Part shown: piece by piece, positions 14,025 through 21,377 of the stretch
Position numbering within the stretch: the stretch's first letter is position 1
How the letters are laid out: every line of letters begins with the position of its first letter
Source: an uncultured Lachnospiraceae bacterium
GTDB taxonomy: Bacteria; Bacillota; Clostridia; Lachnospirales; Lachnospiraceae
DNA length: 23,081 nt
Reading direction: 5' to 3'
Assembly (NCBI GenBank): GCA_910588125.1
Contig: CAJUPI010000051.1
Span: forward strand, 1 to 23,081
Notes under the pieces: model-generated
Told to the model about the DNA's origin: nothing
Database searches by the model: none
Seen by the model: the letters and a program-made list of their open reading frames with translations, nothing else
Position numbers and translations under genes: made by a program

Positions 14025-14336
14025 ATGAAAATCGTAGGAGTGGCAGCATGTATGGCGGGCATCGCACACACTTATATTGCAAAAGAAAAGCTGATTAAAA
14101 GTGCAAGGCTCCGGGGGCATACCATTTCCTGTGAAACACAGGGAAGTATTGGAATTGAGGATGAGCTAAACGCAAAAGAGATTGAAGAGGCAGATGTGGT
14201 AATCCTGGCAATTGATGTTGCAATAGACAGGGCAGAACGGTTTGAGGGAAAAAAGATCATTAAAATAGACACTTCGACATTAATAAAAAATCCTATTGGT
14301 TTTATTCAAAAGGTCGAGAAGGTTATTCAAAGATAA
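14025..14336 (+). CDS. PTS fructose-family EIIB component
   Basis: This 103-residue cytoplasmic protein receives phosphate from EIIA and passes it to sugar bound by EIIC. The phosphorylated residue should be C9 in VAACMAGIAHTYIA; the family usually has Pro-Thr after the Cys (CPTGIAHT), here Met-Ala. The C-terminal part (ADVVILAIDVAIDRAERFEGK) is typical of fructose-type IIB domains. It is stand-alone, whereas many fructose transporters fuse IIA, IIB and IIC. AGGAGGAAAG precedes the ATG. EIIC follows after 13 nt. Confidence 0.9.
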   Translation: MKIVGVAACMAGIAHTYIAKEKLIKSARLRGHTISCETQGSIGIEDELNAKEIEEADVVILAIDVAIDRAERFEGKKIIKIDTSTLIKNPIGFIQKVEKVIQR

Positions 14337-14349
14337 GGGGGCAATATAT

Positions 14350-15447
14350 ATGAAAGATATCATCAACATGAAAGAGATGAAGCAACATATTCTTACCGGT
14401 ATCTCTTATTTCATACCACTGGTGGTGGCAGCAGGGCTTACTATGGCAATTGGACGGGCACTGGCAGGACAGTCAGTGGCAAACTTAGGGGAAAGCGGCA
14501 TCGGATACTGGTTGTTTCAGACCGGATCCCTGGGAATGCAGATGATGACACCCGTCCTTTGCGCCTATATCGCGTTTTCTATGAGCGGGAAGGTAGCACT
14601 GGCTCCGGGGTTTATCATCGGATGGCTGGCCAGCAGTATCAATACTGGGTTCATCGGCGGTATGGCCGGCGGCATTTTAGTTGGTGTGGTGGTAAATGCC
14701 TGTAAAAAATATATTCATCTTCCCCAAGCAATTGCCGCACTAAAAGGTATGCTTGTTATACCATTTTTGGCTACGGCCATATCCGGGGTATTGATGTTTG
14801 CTGTGATTAAAGGACCGATTGTCTGGCTGATGGCTCATTTAACTGCATTTTTGCAGTCGTTATCTTCGGGATCCAGATTTATCTATGGAGGCGTATTGGG
14901 AGCTATGGCAACTTTTGATTTTGGTGGCCCGGTGAACAAGACAGCGACGGCATTTGTAAATGCATTGTATGCAGAAGGTATTCGTGATGCCAAGACAGTA
15001 CAGATTATTGCAAGTATGATTCAGCCACTGGGGATTTCCCTGTCCTGCCTTCTGACGAGAAATAAATACACCAGACAGGAACGGGAAACGCTGAAGGCGG
15101 CTTCCGTTATGGGATGCTTTATGATTTCGGAAGGGGTGATTCCGATTGCCGCCAGAGATTTGGTAAGAGTTGTTACTGCCTGTGTCTGTGGTTCTTTCGT
15201 GGCCGGTGGGATTTCGATGGTCTGGGGAACTTCTTCTGAACTTTTAAACGGCGGTTTTATAGCATTTCCTTTTTTCTCATCTCCACTCCAGGGATGTATT
15301 TCACTGGTAACAGGTGTTGTGGTGACGGCAGTTGTCCTTTCTGTTTTAAAGAAGCCGGTGACAGAAGAAGATGAAAACCGAGGGGAAGATTTGGGAAGAG
15401 AGCTTTCCGATGAGGATCTGGAAAATATTGAGATAGAAATCATGTAA
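14350..15447 (+). CDS. PTS fructose-family EIIC permease
   Basis: This 365-residue polytopic membrane protein forms the sugar channel of the PTS. It begins MKDIINMKEMKQHILTGISY, followed by an FIPLVVAAGL segment typical of fructose-family EIIC. It contains FDFGGPVNKTATAF (about residue 196) and MISEGVIPIAARD (about 259), both conserved in this family. An acidic cytoplasmic tail ends the protein. I chose the ATG at 14350, 8 nt after GGGGG; the frame is also open from 14296, inside the EIIB gene. The sugar cannot be predicted from sequence, though the family includes fructose, mannose derivatives and sugar alcohol systems. Confidence 0.9.
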   Translation: MKDIINMKEMKQHILTGISYFIPLVVAAGLTMAIGRALAGQSVANLGESGIGYWLFQTGSLGMQMMTPVLCAYIAFSMSGKVALAPGFIIGWLASSINTGFIGGMAGGILVGVVVNACKKYIHLPQAIAALKGMLVIPFLATAISGVLMFAVIKGPIVWLMAHLTAFLQSLSSGSRFIYGGVLGAMATFDFGGPVNKTATAFVNALYAEGIRDAKTVQIIASMIQPLGISLSCLLTRNKYTRQERETLKAASVMGCFMISEGVIPIAARDLVRVVTACVCGSFVAGGISMVWGTSSELLNGGFIAFPFFSSPLQGCISLVTGVVVTAVVLSVLKKPVTEEDENRGEDLGRELSDEDLENIEIEIM

Positions 15448-15461
15448 AATCAGGAGGTGTT

Positions 15462-16322
15462 ATGTTATACAATTTAAAGGATATGCTTATGATAGCGAAA
15501 GAACATCATTTTGCAATCGGCGCGTTTAATACTTCAGATCTTGCCCTGGTTCGGGCAGTTGTGGAACAGGCAGAGGCGGCGAATAGCCCGGCAATATTGC
15601 AATTTGCACCAGGGGAGTTCCGGTATGCGACACCATACTTTTTTCACTATGTAATTTCACGGATAAAAGAAAGCAAAGTTCCATTTGCACTGCATCTGGA
15701 TCATGGAAAGAGTATAGAAGAATGCATGAAGGCAATCCATGCGGGCTTTACTTCGGTAATGTATGATGGTTCACTGCTGAGCCTGGAGGAAAATAAAAGG
15801 ATCACTAAAGAAATTGCAGAATTTGCCCATCAACAGGATGTTTCTGTAGAAGCTGAAATAGGGACTATCGGGCAAGTAAATGGATCCGATGAGGGAGGAG
15901 TCACAAATATTACTTATACAAATCCGGAGGAGGTTATCGATTTTGTAGACGTAACGGGTTGTGATGCCTTAGCAATTGCGATTGGCACTGCTCATGGTAT
16001 TTATCCGAAAGGATTCAGGCCAAAGCTGCAGTTGGAACTGCTGAGAAAAATCAGCCAGGTGGCGACAATTCCGCTGGTTCTTCATGGTGGCAGTGACAAT
16101 TCTGATGAAGAAATCCGGGCGGCCTGTGAAGCTGGCATTCAAAAAGTGAATATTTCCAGTGATATCAAACAAGTATTTTTTCGAAAGGTTAATGAAATTT
16201 ATATAAACACCGGCAACTTTATGCCGCCTCAGGTTTTTAATCCTGCCATCGAAGCAGTAAAGCTGACGGTGCAGGAGAAAATGGAATTATTTGGTTCCGC
16301 AGGAAAAGCGGGTTTGTGGTAG
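15462..16322 (+). CDS. Class II (zinc) ketose-bisphosphate aldolase
   Basis: This 286-residue enzyme should cleave a ketose bisphosphate, or a related phosphorylated ketose, to dihydroxyacetone phosphate and an aldehyde. Visible family motifs are LHLDHGKS (catalytic D80, zinc ligand H81), EAEIGTIG (132 region), GTAHGIYP (H178), LHGGSD (H208) and KVNISSD (N230, phosphate/substrate binding). The length fits the GatY/KbaY/FbaA group. The ATG has AGGAGGT 5 nt upstream, and the gene starts 14 nt after the EIIC stop. The operon has no 6-phosphofructokinase or 1-phosphofructokinase, so the kinase step must be elsewhere or the substrate is a monophosphate. Confidence 0.92.
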   Translation: MLYNLKDMLMIAKEHHFAIGAFNTSDLALVRAVVEQAEAANSPAILQFAPGEFRYATPYFFHYVISRIKESKVPFALHLDHGKSIEECMKAIHAGFTSVMYDGSLLSLEENKRITKEIAEFAHQQDVSVEAEIGTIGQVNGSDEGGVTNITYTNPEEVIDFVDVTGCDALAIAIGTAHGIYPKGFRPKLQLELLRKISQVATIPLVLHGGSDNSDEEIRAACEAGIQKVNISSDIKQVFFRKVNEIYINTGNFMPPQVFNPAIEAVKLTVQEKMELFGSAGKAGLW

Positions 16323-16359
16323 GATGAGAAAATATGGGGCGCACAATAGCAGGAGTTGA

Positions 16360-18303
16360 ATGATGAAACAGGTAAAAGATCATATTTTATTGCACAACAT
16401 TCTGTTGCTGCTAAGCGAAAATGAATATATATCCGTCTCTAAGGCAGCGTCCATCCTGGAACTCAGTGAGAGTACGGTTCGCAGGAAGATTGAGCAGTTA
16501 AATGATATTCTTAAAGAATCCGGGTATGGTTTCATCCAGAAACAGCCGCGAAAGGGGCTTCATCTAATCGTGGAAAACAGCAGTGCGATTCCCCAGCTAT
16601 TTTTCCATTTTGGTTTTGAAAGCATGGCGGCCGGTGGACAGCAGATGGATAAGTATTTGTTTGTGCTGTTATCCTGTAAAAACAAACGGATAACCTTGAA
16701 TGAGCTTAGCGAGCAGGTTTACGATTCCATACCAGTAGTCAGAAAAAAGCTAAGTGAGTGCGAGGAATGGCTGTCAGTATTTGAGATACATGTAAAGATA
16801 AAGAAAAATTATGGAATTTCTCTTTATGGAAATGAAGAAAATATCAGACTTGCTATTAAGCATTTGGTGATGAATAATGGTTTGTATGATGTTGATGAAG
16901 GCATTGGCTATTTTGCCAGAGGCCTTGATCTAAAGTTATTAAAAAGTTGTATATTTGCGATAAAAGGAGAATGGAACCTGAGATTTGCCGAGGAATCTTT
17001 TTATTCTATGTTGATATATGCTGCACTCATGATTGTCCGTTCAAAGGATACCAGGCTGAACTTATCGGAGGATGATTGTGAAATAATCAAAAAATATGAG
17101 GAATACAACTGGTCTAAGGCATTGTTCCAATTGATAGAAGAGAAATTTTCGGTTCGGATTCGGGAAGAGGAGATTATCTTTTTTTCTGTTCAGCTGTTGT
17201 GTTCTTATCTGATACACAGTGATGAAAAGAATGAAAATACCGCCGGCAAATATGATGAGAAGCTGAAAAACTTTGTCGCCCATATTATTTCTGTCATCAG
17301 CGAGGTGCTGAATGTGGATTTGACCGGAGACAGCGAATTATATTATGGACTGCTTAATCACATCCGGCCGGCAATTTTCCGGATGCGCTTTCAAAAACAG
17401 GATATAAAAACACTCAGTAATTTTATTAAGGAAGAATATAAACAGATGTATCGGGTTTCCTGGGCGTTGTCTATCTTGTTTGAAGAATATTATGGAATTA
17501 ATATTTCTTCTACCGAGCTGAGCTATATCGCATTATATTTTCAGGCATCCATGGAACGGCTTTCTAAGCCAATTCGCATAGCTCTGGTCACCGGATTAGG
17601 TATGGGCATGAATCAGCTGTTTTTAAATAAGATTAAAATGTCAATAAATCATGTGGAAAAAATTTCTATCATTTCGCTTCATGATTTTGACAAGGCCATG
17701 CTGGAGCAGTTTGATTTGATTGTAACGACATCAGAGCTGAATGTTGCCAGTGAAAAAATATTGAAGGCAGGTTCTCTGTTGCCGGATAAAGAGATAGGTG
17801 AAATGAAGCGTCGGCTCAATCTGTTAAACAGCAGAAGAATGAAAACCAGGATACGATTTGATCATTCCTGCCATAACCTGTTTGATTTGGAATTAATTTT
17901 TACCAGGGTTAAGATTCAGAATAAAGAGGAATTGTTGCATATCTTATCCGATCGGCTTGTATCGTTGGGTTATGTGACAGATCAATATTATGAATCTATC
18001 CTGAAACGGGAAAGGACCGTGTCAACCAGCATCGGAAATGGGGTTGCAATACCGCATGGGAATTCAGCATTTGCCAGGGCATCCAAAGTGGTAGTTGCGA
18101 TTTTGGACAGACCAATTATGTGGAATGCAGAAAGTGTTGTAGAATTTGTATTTTTGCTTGCGTTTAAGATCAACAGCAAAGAGGACTCCCGGCTGATTCA
18201 GCTCTTTTATAAAGGTTTTCTGGAATTGATTGAGACAGAGAATCATCTGAATGATTTAAAGGGCTTGAATCAGGAGGAGCTTTATCAATATCTTATTCAG
18301 TAG
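16360..18303 (+). CDS. PRD-containing transcription regulator with EIIB-like and EIIA domains
   Basis: This 647-residue regulator is of the MtlR/ManR/LicR type. An N-terminal HTH (ISVSKAASILELSESTVRRK, about 25-45) is followed by PRD1 (about 175-280), PRD2 (about 285-395), an EIIB-like domain (about 405-495) and a fructose-type EIIA domain (about 505-645) with IPHGN, H566. PRD2 keeps one conserved His (LLNHIRP, H334). The usual second His reads Tyr (IALYFQ, Y393), and PRD1 likewise has Tyr (LIYAAL, Y220). The EIIB-like domain has VTGLGMGMNQ without the phosphorylatable Cys. It probably senses PTS phosphate status and controls this operon. Two adjacent ATGs are possible; AGGAG suits 16363 slightly better. 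Confidence 0.88.
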   Translation: MMKQVKDHILLHNILLLLSENEYISVSKAASILELSESTVRRKIEQLNDILKESGYGFIQKQPRKGLHLIVENSSAIPQLFFHFGFESMAAGGQQMDKYLFVLLSCKNKRITLNELSEQVYDSIPVVRKKLSECEEWLSVFEIHVKIKKNYGISLYGNEENIRLAIKHLVMNNGLYDVDEGIGYFARGLDLKLLKSCIFAIKGEWNLRFAEESFYSMLIYAALMIVRSKDTRLNLSEDDCEIIKKYEEYNWSKALFQLIEEKFSVRIREEEIIFFSVQLLCSYLIHSDEKNENTAGKYDEKLKNFVAHIISVISEVLNVDLTGDSELYYGLLNHIRPAIFRMRFQKQDIKTLSNFIKEEYKQMYRVSWALSILFEEYYGINISSTELSYIALYFQASMERLSKPIRIALVTGLGMGMNQLFLNKIKMSINHVEKISIISLHDFDKAMLEQFDLIVTTSELNVASEKILKAGSLLPDKEIGEMKRRLNLLNSRRMKTRIRFDHSCHNLFDLELIFTRVKIQNKEELLHILSDRLVSLGYVTDQYYESILKRERTVSTSIGNGVAIPHGNSAFARASKVVVAILDRPIMWNAESVVEFVFLLAFKINSKEDSRLIQLFYKGFLELIETENHLNDLKGLNQEELYQYLIQ

Positions 18304-18312
18304 AGGTGGAGT

Positions 18313-18774
18313 ATGCAGCTTAGAGATGTATTAGATGAAAAAATAATACGTATTGGTTTGAAGGCAGAGAATAAAGATGAGGCAATCAGCCGGATGGCAC
18401 AGCTATTATATGAGAATCAATATATCGATGATATAGAGAGTTTTGTCAGGGATATTTACTTAAGGGAGTCGGAGGGAATTACGGGAATCGGCAATGGGAT
18501 TGCGATTCCTCATGGAAAAAGCCCCAGTGCAAGACAACCGGGGATTGCAATCGCAACATTGGAAAAGCCAATTTTGTGGGAAACGTTAGACGGAGGGACA
18601 GTAGATACGATTTTTTTGTTTTGTGTCAATGCAAATCGGGATTTTGCACGCAATCATATGTTGCTATTGTCTAAGGTTGCCGCAAAACTGGCTGATGATG
18701 ACCTGATCGATAAGATTAGAAAAGTCTCTTCTGGCAGGGACATGATTTCTTATTTGACGGATGAGAAATTATAA
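18313..18774 (+). CDS. PTS fructose-family EIIA component
   Basis: This 153-residue cytoplasmic protein takes phosphate from HPr and hands it to EIIB. The active-site His is H67 in GIAIPHGKS, within a typical fructose/mannitol-type IIA domain (GITGIGNGIAIPHG). It is the last gene of the operon, 9 nt after the regulator, with AGAGGTGG before the ATG. It is clearly related to the EIIA domain of that regulator (shared GNGxAIPHG), so the two may come from duplication. A terminator-like hairpin lies at 18901-18949. Confidence 0.92.
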   Translation: MQLRDVLDEKIIRIGLKAENKDEAISRMAQLLYENQYIDDIESFVRDIYLRESEGITGIGNGIAIPHGKSPSARQPGIAIATLEKPILWETLDGGTVDTIFLFCVNANRDFARNHMLLLSKVAAKLADDDLIDKIRKVSSGRDMISYLTDEKL

Positions 18775-18827
18775 AGAAGACTGTGTATGATTTAAGAGAA
18801 AACGGTCAACAAATAAAAAGAGATGTT

Positions 18828-18899
18828 ACCATTTCCTGCCTCTTCCCGCTTCTTTTTCCATGGCTGAGAATTCTCAGAGTTAAACTTAATGATATTAGT
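18828..18899 (+). repeat. Palindromic intergenic element, solo 3' half (copy C)
   Basis: Positions 18828-18863, ending TTCTTTTTCCATGG, are the reverse complement of the left arm of element E (22989-23024) at 34 of 36 positions. Positions 18864-18899 carry the family 3' end (CTGAGAATTCTCAGAG, TTAATGATATT). No left arm or loop precedes it, so this is half an element placed 3' of the PTS operon. Confidence 0.7.
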
Positions 18900-18900
18900 C

Positions 18901-18957
18901 AAATACCTCGCTGCAAGTTTGATGTCCCGTTGCTTGCAGCGGGGTATTTGACTGCCT
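18901..18957 (+). terminator. Terminator-like hairpin of the PTS operon
   Basis: AAATACCTCGCTGCAAG (18901-18917) pairs with CTTGCAGCGGGGTATTT (18933-18949), 17 bp with one G-T pair, followed by a short T-rich stretch (CCTTTTG). It lies just after element C and before the promoter of the next operon. Confidence 0.6.
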
Positions 18958-19002
18958 TTTGTGAGCAAGGAAAATCGTGAGCAAGGGAAATATAAAATGT
19001 GA

Positions 19003-19030
19003 TTTATAAAATTTTAAAATGATATATAAT
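19003..19030 (+). promoter_or_regulatory. Promoter of the LRR/VWA/MoxR operon
   Basis: A perfect TATAAT (19025-19030) lies 16 bp downstream of a weak TTTATA (19003-19008), in AT-rich DNA just before the first gene. The leader is about 16 nt and holds the GAGGTGA ribosome site (19040-19046). Confidence 0.5.
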
Positions 19031-19052
19031 AGAGAGGATGAGGTGAAGTGAA

Positions 19053-20036
19053 ATGAGAGATGAGTTTGAATATACCATAGAAAAGGAATCCGTGCGGATT
19101 GATAAGGTTCGGCAGCCGGGGACGATGGTAGTAATTCCGGAGAATATCGAGGGCTATCCGGTGATCGAGCTGGGGGCCTATGCGTTGGCCGGAAGCATGG
19201 TTGAGGAGCTACATTTGCCTGTACAACTGAGAAAAATCGGCGCTTATGGATTTTATAATTGCGAGCGATTGCGGCGGATTTTTTGCGGAAGCAGAACGGT
19301 GGATCTGGGCGCGGGGCTGTTTGCCGGAGCCGGAGGCGTGGAGTTTTTGGACTTTACACTTTTTGAGGGGGAGAAATCGTGCTTTAAGGAACTGCTGTCA
19401 GAGCTGCGGCAGACCCTGCGGGTGCGGATTCATCTGCCGGGGAGCGGGACAAAGCAAAAAGGTGCCATTATGGGAGAAAACGCGGCGGCGGAAGCACGCC
19501 TGATCTTTCCGGAATATTTTGAAGAATCAGTGGAGAATACGCCGGCCCGGATTTTGTATATCGAAACGCATGGCTGCGGACATCGATACCGTTATTGTTT
19601 TTCCGGAACACAATTCCAATATCAGAGCTATGATGAGCTGTTTCCTCATGTCAAGGTCCAGGAGCCGGAGGCGCTCGTTGCGGAGCTGGCGCTGGGGCGG
19701 CTGCAATATCCATATGGGCTGACGGAGAAGAATGAGAGGATGTACCGGGAATATGTGATAAAGCACTGGCAAATGGCAGCCACGTTGATGCTTGAGGCAG
19801 ATATGCACAGAGGAAAGGCGGCCGGCAATCTGGATCCGGGAGGAATTTCCTGGTTGGTGAAAGAGATTCTGGAATATGGACAGAATATAAGTATCGATGA
19901 ACGCTCATCTCTGGCCGAAAAACTGCCGGAGCTCATCCGGATGGCACAACAGGCAGGCGATACGGAGGCAGTAGCCTGGCTGATGGATTTTCAGCATCAG
20001 AAGAACTCGCCAAAGAGAAAGCGCTTTGAACTGTAG
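19053..20036 (+). CDS. Protein with a short BspA-like leucine-rich-repeat start, function unknown
   Basis: This 327-residue protein has no signal peptide or transmembrane helix. Residues about 25-110 resemble BspA-type LRR repeats (VVIPENIEGYPVIELGAYAL, then LHLPVQLRKIGAYGFYNC). The middle (about 170-190) has YIETHGCGHRYRYCF. The C-terminal half is helical and ends in a basic stretch (SPKRKRFEL). It heads an operon with the VWA-like and MoxR genes (11 nt to the next), so it may be an accessory or adaptor of that pair. No function can be assigned from sequence alone. Confidence 0.65.
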   Translation: MRDEFEYTIEKESVRIDKVRQPGTMVVIPENIEGYPVIELGAYALAGSMVEELHLPVQLRKIGAYGFYNCERLRRIFCGSRTVDLGAGLFAGAGGVEFLDFTLFEGEKSCFKELLSELRQTLRVRIHLPGSGTKQKGAIMGENAAAEARLIFPEYFEESVENTPARILYIETHGCGHRYRYCFSGTQFQYQSYDELFPHVKVQEPEALVAELALGRLQYPYGLTEKNERMYREYVIKHWQMAATLMLEADMHRGKAAGNLDPGGISWLVKEILEYGQNISIDERSSLAEKLPELIRMAQQAGDTEAVAWLMDFQHQKNSPKRKRFEL

Positions 20037-20046
20037 GAGGGAAAAC

Positions 20047-21372
20047 ATGATAGATCCGGTGAGGCACCGGCAGTTGGAAGAATTGAATATAGTAGAATTA
20101 TGTACCAGGATTCTTACTAATGCCAGAAATGAGCTGTATTTGAATATGCGCTGTCTGGATGTGGCGTTGAGCAGCCTGGGATATGAAGCGGCGCCGGATT
20201 GTACGGGAGTGGGGACGGATGGCTTTATCATTTACTATCGTCCGGAATATCTTGGCCGACTATACCGACAGGGGCGGGTATCAGTAAACCGAAGTTATCT
20301 CCATATGGTTTTGCATTGCCTGTTCTGCCATATGGATACCAGGGGTAAGCGAGAAGCTGAGGATTGGAACTTGGCATGTGATATTGCGGCAGAGTCTGTG
20401 ATTGACGGTTTGTATCTGCGCTGTGTCCATCGCCAGCCGTCTCTTTACCGGAAGGACTGGTATGGCAGAATGAGAAAGCATTTGCCGGTGCTCAATGCCG
20501 GGGGAGTCTATCGCATTTTGCAAAAAATGCAGCTTCCGCCAAAGCAAAAAGAACGTCTGGCAGCAGAATTTTATGTAGACGATCATCAATACTGGCAGCT
20601 TCCCAAAGAGGATCCGAAGCTGTCTGTGATGAGGCAGAATCAATGGAGCCGCAATCGGGAACGGATGCAGACAGAGATGGAGACGATGGGCAATCAGCAG
20701 GATGAGGATACTCGCAGCCTTTTGGAGCATGTGCAGGTGGAAAATCGGGAGCGCTACGATTATCGGCAGTTTTTGAGGAAATTTGCTGTGTTGAAAGAAG
20801 AAATACAGGTTGACCCGGATTCTTTTGATTATGTATTCTATACTTATGGAATGTCATTGTATGGAGATATGCCGCTGATAGAACCTCTGGAGTCAAAAGA
20901 GGTCAGCCGGATCGAGGATCTTGTGATTGTGATTGATACCTCGATGTCCTGTTCGGGAGAGCTGGTAAAGCGTTTTTTGGAGGAAACCTATGATGTGCTT
21001 TGTGAGTCGGACAGCTATTTTCGAAAGATCAATATCCATATCATCCAATGCGACGAGCAGATTCGCGAGGATCAGCGGATTACCAGCCGCGAGGAGATGG
21101 AGGCGTACATGAAGGATTTCACGGTGATCGGGCAGGGCGGGACAGACTTCCGGCCGGCGTTTGAATATGTAAACAGGAGGATGCGCCAGGGAGAATTTCA
21201 CTGGCTGCGGGGACTGTTGTATTTTACGGACGGCGAGGGAATTTACCCGGTAAAAAGGCCGGTGTATGAAACGGCATTTATATTTGTAAAGGATCAATAT
21301 ACGGATATTTCCGTGCCGCCGTGGGCAATCAAACTGATATTGGAGCCGGAGCAACTGGCAGAGAGGAAGTGA
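20047..21372 (+). CDS. DUF2201/VWA-like domain protein
   Basis: This 441-residue cytoplasmic protein combines an N-terminal DUF2201-type putative metallopeptidase region with a C-terminal VWA-like domain. The peptidase-like motif reads HMVLHCLFCH (H86, H90, H95): the His are kept but the Glu of HExxH is Met, so peptidase activity is doubtful. The VWA part has a metal-site pattern: VIDTSMSCSGEL (DxSxS, about 292), GGTDFRPAF (Thr) and YFTDGEG (Asp). Such proteins typically pair with MoxR ATPases, as here. I chose the ATG at 20047 with AGGAGGG 5 nt before it; an in-frame upstream start at 20026 overlaps the previous gene. The stop lies 5 nt before the MoxR start. Confidence 0.85.
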   Translation: MIDPVRHRQLEELNIVELCTRILTNARNELYLNMRCLDVALSSLGYEAAPDCTGVGTDGFIIYYRPEYLGRLYRQGRVSVNRSYLHMVLHCLFCHMDTRGKREAEDWNLACDIAAESVIDGLYLRCVHRQPSLYRKDWYGRMRKHLPVLNAGGVYRILQKMQLPPKQKERLAAEFYVDDHQYWQLPKEDPKLSVMRQNQWSRNRERMQTEMETMGNQQDEDTRSLLEHVQVENRERYDYRQFLRKFAVLKEEIQVDPDSFDYVFYTYGMSLYGDMPLIEPLESKEVSRIEDLVIVIDTSMSCSGELVKRFLEETYDVLCESDSYFRKINIHIIQCDEQIREDQRITSREEMEAYMKDFTVIGQGGTDFRPAFEYVNRRMRQGEFHWLRGLLYFTDGEGIYPVKRPVYETAFIFVKDQYTDISVPPWAIKLILEPEQLAERK

Positions 21373-21377
21373 ATGTG

